A DNA stretch of 64,000 nt, taken from positions 3,782,001 to 3,846,000 of the forward strand of contig NC_014550.1 in NCBI RefSeq assembly GCF_000197735.1, in the 5' to 3' direction. Below the pieces are notes generated by a model. It did no database searches and was not told the DNA's origin. It worked only from the letters and a program-made list of their open reading frames with translations. The stretch is from Glutamicibacter arilaitensis Re117 (GTDB taxonomy: Bacteria > Actinomycetota > Actinomycetes > Actinomycetales > Micrococcaceae). The position numbers and the translations under genes were made by a program. Of this stretch, positions 9,386 through 17,926 are shown piece by piece (within the stretch, counting starts at the first letter, position 1; every line of letters starts with the position of its first letter).

Positions 9386-9880
9386 CTAGTCCTGAACGGA
9401 GTCCTTGAGGCGCAGGACAGCAATCTGGCGCAACTGCTCGCCTACTTCGCGAAGTTCATTTTCTTCGTCATTCCCCAGACGGCGTTCGCATTCGGCCAGG
9501 ATTTCTTCAGTGCTTCGCCCGGCGGCTCGGATGAGGAAGACTCTGTTGAAGCGCTGTTCGTAAGCGCGGTTAGCGGCTTCCAGGCGTTCGGAGGCATCGC
9601 CGTCCAGCTTGAGGCTGGCTTGCTCGCCACGGGAGAGGTCCGCCTCCCTGCTCGCTCCAGGGGCCCGTTCTCCGATCCGCGGATGATGGGCCAGTGCCGC
9701 GGAAATTTCGCCGGGGCTGAAGGCCGAAACATGCTGGAGCGCGAATGAGGACAGCGCGTGAAGGCTGTGGAAGGGGCGGGCAGAAACAAGTGTGTCGATC
9801 CAGCGATCGAGGTCAACGCAGGGGCGCAAGAAGTTGGCGGCCTCGCCTGCGGGCAATTCATTGAATACGTCTAAGCGCAT
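9386..9880 (-). CDS. uraD: OHCU decarboxylase
   Basis: 2-oxo-4-hydroxy-4-carboxy-5-ureidoimidazoline decarboxylase, which produces S-allantoin. It has 164 residues from the ATG at 9880 (MRLDVFNELPAGEA). The conserved catalytic His motif is visible in LAHHPRIGERAP, and FNRVFLIRAAGRSTEEIL is typical of the family. A TTG at 9901 with GGAAAG upstream is an alternative start. First gene of the urate operon, 63 bases before uraH. Confidence 0.92.
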   Translation of the reverse strand: MRLDVFNELPAGEAANFLRPCVDLDRWIDTLVSARPFHSLHALSSFALQHVSAFSPGEISAALAHHPRIGERAPGASREADLSRGEQASLKLDGDASERLEAANRAYEQRFNRVFLIRAAGRSTEEILAECERRLGNDEENELREVGEQLRQIAVLRLKDSVQD

Positions 9881-10204
9881 CGGGTGATCAGCTCTTTTCA
9901 AACGGTCGTTCTTTCCACGGACCTTGGCTGAACACCCTTAACCACCGAATAATCATCTCGGCTTCGACTCGATGCTGGTTTCGTGGAACCTTGTGACACC
10001 ACTGTAATCCAGCTCACAGCATGGTAGTCAAGGGGAATTGGAAAAATTTTTAACAAGTGCGACTTTAGGCAGGATTCCGTATCGCGGATAAAGAATTTTG
10101 CGCATTACTATTGCCAACATCACCATCCGGCATCCATACTGGTTTCACAAAACAGAAGATGCCTTCCGCAATACGAAAACTTTGAACTGCAAAGGAGGGT
10201 CGCA
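9881..10204. other. Divergent intergenic region between the urate operon and a small gene
   Basis: 324 bases, AT-richer than its surroundings, with no credible gene. It must hold the promoters for the leftward uraD-uraH-uricase transcript and the rightward 64-codon gene. I could not assign -35/-10 elements or a clear operator by eye. Confidence 0.5.
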
Positions 10205-10399
10205 ATGACTGCCCTGAACCCGGCGAAAAACAGCTGTCCACCGGAAGGACACCGCCTCATTGCCACCACGGACGCCCTGCGTACCGGACTTTTCCAGTCC
10301 ATCGAGGGCCTGGATCCGGATATCGTCCGCCAGCCGCGGATTTCCACCGGCTCAGCCTCGCTGTGGAATCGGCTCTTCGGCCAGCATTCAGATCGCTGA
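10205..10399 (+). CDS. Small hypothetical protein (64 aa)
   Basis: A short frame starting MTALNPAKNSCPPEGH and ending LFGQHSDR, with no recognised domain, signal peptide or membrane segment. Support comes from a near-perfect ribosome binding site (AAAGGAGGGTCGC before the ATG), its position at the end of a promoter-like AT-rich stretch, and a hairpin 19 bases after the stop. Divergent from the urate genes. Function unknown. Confidence 0.6.
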   Translation: MTALNPAKNSCPPEGHRLIATTDALRTGLFQSIEGLDPDIVRQPRISTGSASLWNRLFGQHSDR

Positions 10400-10417
10400 G
10401 CGATCTTTCCTAGACCG

Positions 10418-10460
10418 CGTAGAGGCCAACCCCCTGAGGCATCGGGACTTGGCCTCTACG
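10418..10460. terminator. Bidirectional hairpin between convergent genes
   Basis: Perfect 12-bp inverted repeat (CGTAGAGGCCAA / TTGGCCTCTACG) with a 19-base loop that can pair further (CCC/GGG). It sits between the stops of the convergent 64-aa and 98-aa genes. No strong T-run. Confidence 0.55.
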
Positions 10461-10470
10461 TCTATGCAAC

Positions 10471-10767
10471 TCACCTGCCCACTGTCCGGGCCCAGCCCTC
10501 GTTGAAATCCATGGAGTCGACAGGAGCGGTGCTCGGCGCCGCGAGCATGCCGACAATTGAATCCACCAGGCAATTCCCCGGTGATTCCCAATTGCCCTGC
10601 TGCGCATCATCATTAACCATGCATTCGTACTGGGCGCAGATACCCAGGACCATCGGCCCGAGGATCATGGCGCGCGAGCGCAGTACGACCTGAGGGATCC
10701 CGGCGAGTTCAGCGCGCAACCAGGCCCGCGCCATTTCATCGCTCAGGCCTTCACCCAATTTTCCCAT
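10471..10767 (-). CDS. Hypothetical protein (98 aa) coupled to the cupin gene
   Basis: Not recognised. The sequence begins MGKLGEGLSDEMARAWLRAE and carries two Cys (ICAQYECMV) and a third in NCLVDSIVGML; no membrane helix is evident. It starts 3 bases after the cupin stop and so is very probably co-transcribed with it. The function may relate to whatever the cupin binds. Confidence 0.6.
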   Translation of the reverse strand: MGKLGEGLSDEMARAWLRAELAGIPQVVLRSRAMILGPMVLGICAQYECMVNDDAQQGNWESPGNCLVDSIVGMLAAPSTAPVDSMDFNEGWARTVGR

Positions 10768-10770
10768 CCG

Positions 10771-11106
10771 CTAGCGATCGATTTTGGCGACCGTAAGCAG
10801 CACGCTGGAGTCCTCATTGGCGCTGATCTGCAGCCGTCCATCGGGAAGAGCAATGAGGTCCTGGTTGCGGCCCTCCCACTGCTGCCCATTGGATGAAACC
10901 GTGACCCGGCCTTGCAGAACCAGCAGTGTCGCTTCGCCGGGGTTCAGGTGCTCCTGCAGCTGCGTTCCGGCCTTCAGACCAATGACGGTTTGGCGCAGCG
11001 TGTGCTCATGCCCGCCGAAAACCGTGCTAGCTGCTCTGCCGTTGGCGGTTTCGCCTGCTTCACGCAGCTGGGCGCGGGCGATGGCGGTCAGCGAAAACTT
11101 CTTCAT
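10771..11106 (-). CDS. Cupin-domain protein
   Basis: A single small cupin barrel of 111 residues. The motif pattern is LKAGTQLQEHLNPGEATLLVLQG for cupin motif 1 and DLIALPDGRLQIS for the degenerate motif 2. The ATG at 11106 (MKKFSLTAIARAQL) follows AGCAGGG; the frame extends to 11172 without better signals. Proteins of this kind bind metal or small ligands; no specific reaction can be assigned. First gene of a two-gene unit. Confidence 0.78.
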   Translation of the reverse strand: MKKFSLTAIARAQLREAGETANGRAASTVFGGHEHTLRQTVIGLKAGTQLQEHLNPGEATLLVLQGRVTVSSNGQQWEGRNQDLIALPDGRLQISANEDSSVLLTVAKIDR

Positions 11107-11213
11107 CGAATCCCTGCTTCTCGTCTCAGGCCCGGTGAAAAGCTCCGGGCCGCATGGCATGTGGTGCTTCAAGACTGTCCGCAGCCAGCATAAAGGTCAA
11201 GGGAACTGGGGCG

Positions 11214-12230
11214 CTACTTCAGCACCAGCTGAGCGATCACCGGTAGGGCGATGACCGACAGGACGCAGGTAATGACAATGGCCACCGCGGTCGGCTCACC
11301 GTCGCCGGTGTCATTCTGCGCCATGATATAGGCAGTCGCGCTGACCGGCATGGCTGCCATGAGCACCGCTGCGTTGAACCAGATGCGATCCAGATCCGGG
11401 GCGAAAGCAAGCAGCATGGCCACCGTGAGCAATGGCAATGCCACCAGCTTTCCCAGCACCATGACCGCGATTGATGTCTTGGCCCACTTCACGGTGCCTG
11501 CCACCCCGACAGGATCAACCGGCGTATTCCGCTTGGCACGAGAACGCGCAATGGTCCTCTTCAGCGACATCCCGATCACAAAGAGGGCACCAGGGGCGGC
11601 GGCGGCCGAAAGCAAGTCGACGGTGTCCTCCACCGGCTGGGGTACCGGAACGGCAAAGAGGACTACCGCAGCGCCCGCGAGCATGGCCCAGGTGACCGGA
11701 CTTTGAATCAGCGCATTTCGGATGGTTCGAGCAATGCGCGCTGGGCTTGATTGGTGCTGGCCTCCAGCTCCACTGGGCAGCAGGATTTGGGCCAGGACAG
11801 GGAATCCGAGCATGAAGATGACGTTGTGAACCAGCTGGCCCATGCCGGCAGCGAAGCCAGCCTGCGGGCCCATCACGCCCAGGATAATGGGAATCCCAAG
11901 ATAGGAGACGTTGCCGAAGCTCGTGCTGAGCATTCCTGCCAGCGCCCGCGCACGGCCAACACGCAGCAGGTAGCGGAACCCCAACCAGAAAAGCGCTGCG
12001 AACGCCAACGTCGAGGCGACGCTGATCCACAAGAAGGACCCTGGAATACCGTCGCTGATGTCAGCGCGTGCCACTACTTTGTAAAGCAGGGCCGGCAGTG
12101 CGACATAGAAGACGAACACGTTGAGCGCCGGCTCCACACCGGGCGGGAACTTGGGCGCATAACTCGCCGCGTAGCCGATGAGCATGACGAAAAACAGCGG
12201 CAGCACACCGTAGAACACGTCGAGGAACAC
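11214..12230 (-). CDS. AEC-family (auxin efflux carrier-like) transporter
   Basis: Membrane transporter of 338 residues with two bundles of about five helices flanking a short hydrophilic centre (KRTIARSRAKRN), the usual AEC layout. Recognisable segments are LPLFFVMLIGYAASY, STSFGNVSYLGIPIILGVMG with its helix-breaking Gly/Pro, and MPVSATAYIMAQ near the C-terminus. The GTG at 12230 with AAGGAG five bases upstream is preferred over a TTG at 12245. The substrate is unknown; organic acids are common in the family. Confidence 0.86.
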   Translation of the reverse strand: MFLDVFYGVLPLFFVMLIGYAASYAPKFPPGVEPALNVFVFYVALPALLYKVVARADISDGIPGSFLWISVASTLAFAALFWLGFRYLLRVGRARALAGMLSTSFGNVSYLGIPIILGVMGPQAGFAAGMGQLVHNVIFMLGFPVLAQILLPSGAGGQHQSSPARIARTIRNALIQSPVTWAMLAGAAVVLFAVPVPQPVEDTVDLLSAAAAPGALFVIGMSLKRTIARSRAKRNTPVDPVGVAGTVKWAKTSIAVMVLGKLVALPLLTVAMLLAFAPDLDRIWFNAAVLMAAMPVSATAYIMAQNDTGDGEPTAVAIVITCVLSVIALPVIAQLVLK

Positions 12231-12427
12231 AAGACTCCTTATCAAGTCGCTGGTCCCAGTCGAAGGACGAGCTCTTCAAGACTAGTAGTTTGCGCCGAGT
12301 AACCAGTAAATCCGTTGTCTGCTGGGGCGCAACATCCAGAAGAAAACTGGGGTTTACTCCCCCAGCTTCCTAGGATGGGACCACGCGCCTCATTTCCTTT
12401 TGCCTCAGAATTTTCCGAGGAGAATTA

Positions 12428-13192
12428 ATGTCCCACGCATCCGAAGTTCCTGCCAGCACACCTACCATCGTGGTTACCGGGGCCGGTTCGGGAATTGGCC
12501 GTGCCGCAACCCGGTTGCTGCTGGCGCAGGGATGGAATGTAGTGCTTGCCGGACGCACAGAGGCAAGCTTGCTGGAAACCGCGCAGGAGCACAGCCGCGC
12601 CTTGGTGGTGACCGCAGATGTTTCGGATCCCGAGGCTGTCCAGCAGGTATTCCTCGCAGCCCAGTCGCACTTCGGTTCGGTAGATGTCCTGTTCAATAAT
12701 GCAGGGATTTTCGGGCCTTCGGTGGCGATCGACGAGCTGACGCCCCAGCAGTGGGACGAGGTCTGCCGGATCAACCTCACCGGTGCCATCAATGCCGCCC
12801 GCGCTGCCTTCGCGCATTTCAAGGTCCACGGCGGCGGGCGCATCATCAACAACGGGTCAATTTCCGCCCAAACTCCTCGGGTGAACTCGGTGGCATACAC
12901 CGTCACCAAGCATGGCATCGCCGGGCTGACCAAATGCTTGGAACTCGATGGCCGCCCCTACCGGATCCGCGCCACCCAGCTGGATATCGGAAATACCGCC
13001 AGCGACCTGCTCAATGATTTCGGCGCCACGCAAGGTGCGCTGCAGCCTAATGGCGAACGGATGGTCGAGCCGACCTTCCCGCTTCAGCAGGCAGCCGAAG
13101 CCATTGCCTATATCGCAGGGGTTCCCTTGTCAGCTTCGGTCAACCAGCTCACCATCACCGCAGGAGGCATGCCGCACATCGGCCGTGGCTAG
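12428..13192 (+). CDS. SDR-family oxidoreductase
   Basis: Classical short-chain dehydrogenase/reductase of 254 residues. The Rossmann motif TGAGSGIG lies at residues 17-24, NNAG near residue 91, and the catalytic Ser with YTVTK (Tyr and Lys) near residues 140-160. The ATG follows CCGAGGAGAATTA. Co-directional with the SnoaL-like gene 30 bases downstream. The substrate cannot be told from the sequence. Confidence 0.92.
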   Translation: MSHASEVPASTPTIVVTGAGSGIGRAATRLLLAQGWNVVLAGRTEASLLETAQEHSRALVVTADVSDPEAVQQVFLAAQSHFGSVDVLFNNAGIFGPSVAIDELTPQQWDEVCRINLTGAINAARAAFAHFKVHGGGRIINNGSISAQTPRVNSVAYTVTKHGIAGLTKCLELDGRPYRIRATQLDIGNTASDLLNDFGATQGALQPNGERMVEPTFPLQQAAEAIAYIAGVPLSASVNQLTITAGGMPHIGRG

Positions 13193-13222
13193 ACTGGGCG
13201 TACACCGGAAGGAGGGAACGCC

Positions 13223-13600
13223 ATGCAGGTAGATATCCCGGGGAATTGCGGAAACGCTCCTCGCCACCAGATCATCATTGGGATCATCGAAGCCCTCCAC
13301 GCCAAGGACCTCCAAGCGCTGCACGAGCGATGCGCTGAGGACGTCCGGTGGGAGATTGCCGGCTCAGGCAAGATTACCGGTTTCGAAGCCATTGCGCAGT
13401 GGGCAAAATCAGGAACGCCAACCGATTCCCTGAAGTTCTCCAGCGTCCTTACCCACGGCAAGGAAGGCAGCGTCGACGGGATTTCCACCGATGATTCGGG
13501 AGCCTCGACGCATTTCAGCCACGTCTTCCAGTTCGCTTCAGCTGGCAAGAACGCAAAGCTGAAGGCAGTGCGCAGCTACTTCATCCCAGCTGCTTCCTAG
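13223..13600 (+). CDS. SnoaL/NTF2-like fold protein
   Basis: A 125-residue protein with a cone-shaped NTF2/SnoaL fold pattern: IIGIIEALHAKDLQALHERC, then DVRWEIAGSGKITGFEAI, then beta strands ending in VRSYFIPAA. A strong GGAAGGAGGGAACGCC precedes the ATG. It follows the SDR gene and may share its transcript. Such proteins are isomerases, cyclases or ligand-binding proteins; the role here is unknown. The stop faces a convergent gene 10 bases away. Confidence 0.75.
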   Translation: MQVDIPGNCGNAPRHQIIIGIIEALHAKDLQALHERCAEDVRWEIAGSGKITGFEAIAQWAKSGTPTDSLKFSSVLTHGKEGSVDGISTDDSGASTHFSHVFQFASAGKNAKLKAVRSYFIPAAS

Positions 13601-13610
13601 CAGCAGTTAT

Positions 13611-14060
13611 TTAGAAGAACTCGGCGAGCAGGGTTTCGAGCTTGGCGAAAGCGGAGTTCCAGGCCTTGGTGCTTGTTTCGATGACATCGTGAGGCAGCGG
13701 GCTCTGGGTAAGGGTGAGCATGGTCTGGCCGGCGAATTCCTTGAATTCAATGCGGGTTTCGATGACCAGGTCCAAGGTCATTTCATGCGGCCCGTCGGCA
13801 CTGGCCAAGCACTCGTACTCATCGAAGGTGGTGAACACTGCCTTGAGCGGAACGACCGATTCGGGATTCGCGTCCTGGACCATGTGCAGCTCGTGGCGTC
13901 CACCGATCTTCGGTTCAAGGACTACGGAATCCTCTGGGACATTCCAGCCGTGCGGACCCCACCATTGGGCGATAATTTCCGGTTCAACAAAGGCAGCCCA
14001 CACTGCGGTCTTCGGCGCTGAAAATTGTCGGGCGACTACGAGCTCAGTCATGGAATCCAT
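13611..14060 (-). CDS. SRPBCC/AHSA1-domain protein
   Basis: A 149-residue START-like (Bet v1) fold protein. The hallmark N-terminal pattern is visible: ELVVARQFSAPKTAVWAAFVEPEIIAQWWGP, with the conserved WWGP, and a C-terminal helix KAWNSAFAKLETLLAEF. Both ATG 14060 and ATG 14051 are possible, and neither has a strong ribosome binding site. Homologues are stress-related or hydrophobic-ligand-binding proteins; no specific role can be assigned. Confidence 0.85.
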   Translation of the reverse strand: MDSMTELVVARQFSAPKTAVWAAFVEPEIIAQWWGPHGWNVPEDSVVLEPKIGGRHELHMVQDANPESVVPLKAVFTTFDEYECLASADGPHEMTLDLVIETRIEFKEFAGQTMLTLTQSPLPHDVIETSTKAWNSAFAKLETLLAEFF

Positions 14061-14107
14061 GGGTTCAATATTATCGCGACTCCCCTTGGCAGCCTACGTG
14101 AGATTGG

Positions 14108-14365
14108 CTACCGCGAAGGACGGCGAGGCTCCATGCGGCTCACGGTGTACAGGGTTTGGTCATCAGGCTGCGTACCGGCAGCCTCATGCGCGCGCATCAC
14201 CTTTACGGCACGGTCCCACTTAATGCGCTCGCGCGGACTGGCAAGGACGCGGCGCTCGGCAGGACCGAAGATGCTCAGCCCAAGGTACTTCAATCGCCAG
14301 AAGGCACGATAGCGAGCGCTCAGGCCTGTGGTATCTGAAATGATAGGTAATGGGGATTCATCCAT
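14108..14365 (-). CDS. Hypothetical protein (85 aa)
   Basis: A short basic protein starting MDESPLPIISDTTGLSARYR with no recognised domain. Support comes from GAGGACGACGATC before the ATG and from a perfect 20-bp palindrome 60 bases upstream (14425-14444) that looks like an operator. The downstream neighbour is the SRPBCC gene in the same direction, about 47 bases away, so the two may be co-expressed. Confidence 0.6.
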   Translation of the reverse strand: MDESPLPIISDTTGLSARYRAFWRLKYLGLSIFGPAERRVLASPRERIKWDRAVKVMRAHEAAGTQPDDQTLYTVSRMEPRRPSR

Positions 14366-14424
14366 GATCGTCGTCCTCTGCGGTCACAGCTGCTTGCGGT
14401 CATCTACGGTTCCATCATACGTCA

Positions 14425-14444
14425 TTAGTTGGTGCACCAACTAA
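14425..14444. promoter_or_regulatory. 20-bp perfect palindrome, probable operator
   Basis: TTAGTTGGTGCACCAACTAA is a perfect palindrome in an AT-rich gap. It lies upstream of the 85-aa gene and just past the end of the OhrR-like gene. Its size and symmetry suit a MarR-type dimer, and the neighbouring MarR protein is the simplest candidate to bind it. Classical OhrR sites are more AT-rich, so another regulator is possible. Confidence 0.6.
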
Positions 14445-14452
14445 ATCTGCAG

Positions 14453-14914
14453 CTACTCTTTCGGTGCATTTGCTCCCGAGGCGATCATCCGGTCCAGGAT
14501 GCTGCGCAATTCCAAAACGTCGTTTTCCGATAAAGCCAAACGATCCATCATTTCGCGCGGCACCTTCATTGCCTTTAATCTCAATTCCTGGCCCTTGGGG
14601 GTGGGCTGGATGACTACAGCGCGTTCATCGGCCGGGTTTTTCGTCTTCGCCACCAGGCCGGCAACTTCAAGGCGTTTGACCAGAGGGGAGAGCGTACCAG
14701 GGTCAAGATGCAGGTGGCCGCTGAGTTCTCGTGCACTCATCGGGCCCTTGTCCCACAGGGCAAGCATCACCAGGTACTGGGGATGCGTCAGGCCCAGCGG
14801 ATCCAGCACTGGCTTGTACGCGGAAATCACCGAGCGCGAGGCCACAGCCAGCCCAAAGCAAACCTGTTTTTCCAGCTTGAGAAGATCTTCGTCGCGAAGA
14901 ATAGTCCTGTCCAC
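14453..14914 (-). CDS. ohrR: MarR-family regulator, OhrR-like
   Basis: A 153-residue winged-helix repressor. The N-terminal segment LEKQVCFGLAVASRSVISAY with Cys-19, followed by YKPVLDPLGLTHPQYLVMLAL, matches the OhrR subgroup, where this Cys senses organic peroxides. The wing region reads KTKNPADERAVVIQPT. A GTG start at 14914 has AAGGAG 11 bases upstream. No ohr peroxidase gene is in view; the 20-bp palindrome just beyond its stop may be its target. Confidence 0.85.
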   Translation of the reverse strand: MDRTILRDEDLLKLEKQVCFGLAVASRSVISAYKPVLDPLGLTHPQYLVMLALWDKGPMSARELSGHLHLDPGTLSPLVKRLEVAGLVAKTKNPADERAVVIQPTPKGQELRLKAMKVPREMMDRLALSENDVLELRSILDRMIASGANAPKE

Positions 14915-15037
14915 GTTGCTGCAAACTCCTTGAAAGACGCCGATAACGCTTTAACGATCGTACCCCGGGTGAATCTGGCGTATTCCGGTGGGCTAACGGG
15001 AGTGGTCACAGCCCTCGAACATGAATAACCTTAGGCC

Positions 15038-16039
15038 ATGAGCAATCTTGAGCACACGCCTGCAGAAATTGATTGCAGGTCTGAACAGTCCCAGGGCGAG
15101 GTCGAGATCCTGGAGCCACGCGAAGTGCCGCTGGGCGGCCCGCGAGCCATGACCGTCTTCCGCACCCTGCCCCAGAAGCAACGCAGTCTGATCGGCGCCT
15201 GGTGCTTCTTGGATCATTATGGGCCCGATGACGTCAAGGTCACCGGAGGAATGAATGTTCCGCGCCACCCGCATACTGGGCTGCAGACTGTCTCATGGCT
15301 TTTCACCGGCCAGATCGACCATATGGATTCGGCAGGATTCAAGGCAACAGTGCGTCCCGGCGAGGTTAATCTGATGACCGCCGGGCACGGTATCAGCCAC
15401 TCGGAAATCCTGACCGAAGACACCACGATCCTGCACGGAGCGCAGCTTTGGACCGCGCTGCCGGATCACGCCCGCGACATGGAACATACTTTTGAGAATT
15501 ACCGCCCCGAGCCGCTGGCCGGAGCAGGCTGGCGCATGGCCGTATTCATGGGAACCTATGGGATTTCCGGGCAGAGTTCCACCTCGCCGGTAAAGACCCA
15601 GACCGAGCTTGGCGGTGCTGAACTGCGCCTGGAACCGAATACCGAAATTGAGATTGCCGTCCCGGCACATCATGAACACGGCATCTTGGTGGATTCTGGA
15701 AGCTTGAGTGTGAACGAACACCAGCTCTCTGCCCGGGATCTCGGCTTCGTGCGTGCCGGTTGCAAAACTTTGCGGCTGTCAGCAGGCGATGAGCCGGTGC
15801 TGGCGCTGTTGATTGGCGGTGAACCGCTGAATGAAGAAATCCTGATGTGGTGGAACTTCGTGGGCCGCACCCACGAAGAAGTCCTCGCTTTCCGTGCTCA
15901 GTGGCAGGCCGAGATCGGAGCGGAACCCGGGGATGCTTCCGAGGATCGGTTTGGCCCCTTCCCGCCGAATACTCCCGCGGCCTTGCCCGCTCCAGCACTT
16001 CCTACTGTTCGCCTGCGCCCGCGCGTGAACCCATCCTAG
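15038..16039 (+). CDS. Pirin-family protein
   Basis: Bicupin protein of 333 residues. The N-terminal pirin cupin has the metal-binding pattern PRHPHTGLQTVSWLF, followed by MTAGHGISHSE. The C-terminal pirin domain ends near LIGGEPLNEEILMWWNFVGR. Pirins act as redox-sensing regulators or quercetinase-like oxygenases; which applies here is not visible. The ribosome binding site is weak. It is followed 17 bases later by the GNAT gene. Confidence 0.92.
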   Translation: MSNLEHTPAEIDCRSEQSQGEVEILEPREVPLGGPRAMTVFRTLPQKQRSLIGAWCFLDHYGPDDVKVTGGMNVPRHPHTGLQTVSWLFTGQIDHMDSAGFKATVRPGEVNLMTAGHGISHSEILTEDTTILHGAQLWTALPDHARDMEHTFENYRPEPLAGAGWRMAVFMGTYGISGQSSTSPVKTQTELGGAELRLEPNTEIEIAVPAHHEHGILVDSGSLSVNEHQLSARDLGFVRAGCKTLRLSAGDEPVLALLIGGEPLNEEILMWWNFVGRTHEEVLAFRAQWQAEIGAEPGDASEDRFGPFPPNTPAALPAPALPTVRLRPRVNPS

Positions 16040-16056
16040 AAAGCAAGGTAAAGACA

Positions 16057-16389
16057 ATGAGCGAGATCAAGCCAGTTTTCCTGCCAGAACGACAGCGCTT
16101 CGCCCTGGATGACGAGGGAAAAATCATCGGTGCCGCGCATTTCCACGACTTCGATGGCGCTGCCGGTACCGAACGCATCTTCTTCCACACCACCGTGGAT
16201 GAAGAATATGGCGGACAGGGCCTAGCAGGCATCATGGTGAAGTTCGCTTTGGAGAACACCATTGCCAGCGGCGCCAAGATTGTTCCGGTCTGCCCGTACG
16301 TGAAGTCCTACGTTGCCAAGCACACCGAATACGACCAGCACCTTGTACAGCCAACCAAGGCCCATCTGGAGATCCTGCCGCGAGGCTAA
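16057..16389 (+). CDS. GNAT-like N-acetyltransferase (small, YjdJ type)
   Basis: A 110-residue single-domain acetyltransferase of the short GCN5-related family. The CoA-binding turn is in VDEEYGGQGLAGIMVKFAL, and the end pattern VPVCPYVKSYVAKHTEY is typical of this small subgroup. The start ATG at 16057 follows the pirin stop closely. Its stop TAA at 16387-16389 overlaps the stop of the convergent MFS gene. Confidence 0.87.
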   Translation: MSEIKPVFLPERQRFALDDEGKIIGAAHFHDFDGAAGTERIFFHTTVDEEYGGQGLAGIMVKFALENTIASGAKIVPVCPYVKSYVAKHTEYDQHLVQPTKAHLEILPRG

Positions 16390-17768
16390 TCCTGCACCGC
16401 GGGCGCGATTCCCTTGGTTCGCGGCGAGATCACGATCAGTATCAGGATCAGGATCATGCTGAAGCCGAAGACCGAGATGAACCCCATCCCCGTGGCTGCC
16501 ATTGCAAAAATCACTCCGCCGATGGCGGTGGCGCCGGCATTTCCCAACGAGTCCGCCACCGTCATGGCCGAGGAATTGAACCCCTGCTCGCTCTTGGCCG
16601 ACAGGGCCAGCATGTTCACGTTCTGGCGCGGGAAGATCATGCCCATGCCGAACCCGCCCACAGCCCAGCCGCACACCAGAACGATCACCGGAGGGTGGAA
16701 GATAGCGGTGGCCAGCGCAGTGCCAATTGCCACGCTGCCGGCGAGCGCACCCACGGTGATGCACCGCGAGTTAGAGACCTTCTCCCCCAGCTTTCCTTGC
16801 AGCCAGGAGCCGATGGACCAGCACAACGCGGATGCTGTCAGGATCAGGCCAGCACGGTCCGGAGTCAGCTGGTAATCCTCGCGCAGCAGGTAGGGAAGAT
16901 AGACCTCCACCCCGAAGAATGCGCCGGTCACGAAGATTCGAGTCATCATCGTAGCCGGCAGGCCCTTGCGAATGGTGAACGTGCCTTTGGGCAGCAGCGG
17001 TCGGATCGCTACCAGCGCCACGACCAAGGCAAGCAGCAAGCCTGCCAGCGACCAGCTGCTATGCAAATTGCCCAACAAGTTCATGGAAATAACGGCCAGG
17101 CCGGTGAGCCCGGCCAGCGCCAGGCGCTTCACTGAAATCGGACCCAATTCGGGATCGCGTTCAGAGCTCATGGATCTGAGACTGGGGATGATTCCGGCGA
17201 AAGCGGCGATCACCAGGATGGCCACACCGGAAAAAACCCAGCGCCAGCCGATATGCACGGCAATCAGCCCGGCCAGCCACGGACCGACCATGGCCGGAAT
17301 AACCCAGGCGGTAGCAAAGAGGGCAAAGATTTTTGAATGCAGGTGCCCAGGGTACGCGCGGGCAATGAGCACATAGAGGGCCACGGTAATTGCACCGCCG
17401 CCGACTCCCTGCAAGATCCGCCCGCCAATCAGCATCTGCATAGTCATCGCTGAACCGCAGATCACCAAACCGATGCAGAACACGGCTACCGCAATGTGCA
17501 GCAGATGCTTAGGCCCCCAGCGGTCGGTGATCTCACCTGCAGCGACCATGCCCAGCATGCCACTGGCAATGGGCGCTGCGAAGGCCAAGGCGAAGTAGCG
17601 TTCACCCTCCAGCAGTTCGCTGACCATTGGCATCACGGTGGTAACAGCCATGGATTCAAAGGCAACTAGGAATACGAGCACGAACATGCCAAGGGTGGTG
17701 GCAAGGTATGGCGGTGCGTAGATTGTCTGGGTTTCAGACGCAGAAGAGCTGCTGCTTTTCAGTGGCAT
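16386..17768 (-). CDS. MFS transporter, probable multidrug/solute exporter
   Basis: Major facilitator protein of 460 residues with 12-14 predicted helices. The loop motif after helix 2 reads GEITDRWGPKHLL, and helix 5 carries GRILQGVGGGAITVALY, the drug-exporter-like motif C region. The ATG at 17768 lacks a strong ribosome binding site. Just upstream lies the detached copy of a ZIP-gene end (17791-17926). The substrate is unknown. Confidence 0.87.
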   Translation of the reverse strand: MPLKSSSSSASETQTIYAPPYLATTLGMFVLVFLVAFESMAVTTVMPMVSELLEGERYFALAFAAPIASGMLGMVAAGEITDRWGPKHLLHIAVAVFCIGLVICGSAMTMQMLIGGRILQGVGGGAITVALYVLIARAYPGHLHSKIFALFATAWVIPAMVGPWLAGLIAVHIGWRWVFSGVAILVIAAFAGIIPSLRSMSSERDPELGPISVKRLALAGLTGLAVISMNLLGNLHSSWSLAGLLLALVVALVAIRPLLPKGTFTIRKGLPATMMTRIFVTGAFFGVEVYLPYLLREDYQLTPDRAGLILTASALCWSIGSWLQGKLGEKVSNSRCITVGALAGSVAIGTALATAIFHPPVIVLVCGWAVGGFGMGMIFPRQNVNMLALSAKSEQGFNSSAMTVADSLGNAGATAIGGVIFAMAATGMGFISVFGFSMILILILIVISPRTKGIAPAVQD

Positions 17769-17790
17769 TGAACCATGATCTCAGGTTTGC

Positions 17791-17926
17791 TCAGCCTCCG
17801 GTAACGTGCAGGCTGAAGGCGGCGAGGAATCCCGTGGTGACCAGCAGTCCGGTGTAGTCGTGCTCCGCGGCATAGGCTTCGGGAATCATGGTGTCGGCAA
17901 TCATCGTCAAGATGCCGCCGGCGGCC
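17791..17926 (-). pseudogene. Detached 3' fragment of a ZIP transporter gene
   Basis: On the minus strand this encodes AAGGILTMIADTMIPEAYAA through FLAAFSLHVTGG, the last ~45 residues of a ZIP transporter. Bases 17804-17926 are identical over 123 bp to 19708-19830 in the intact ZIP gene. Upstream of 17926 the reading frame runs into unrelated sequence, so this is not a functional gene although a 96-codon frame (17791-18081) exists. The last residues differ from the intact copy (HVTGG against HVIGD). Probably the original chromosomal gene end, displaced by an insertion. Confidence 0.85.
17804..17926 (+). repeat. 123-bp direct repeat, left copy
   Basis: Identical base for base to 19708-19830. 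Identity stops abruptly on both sides (GTA before the left copy, CAATTC after it). The two copies flank a 1781-base insert. Confidence 0.93.
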
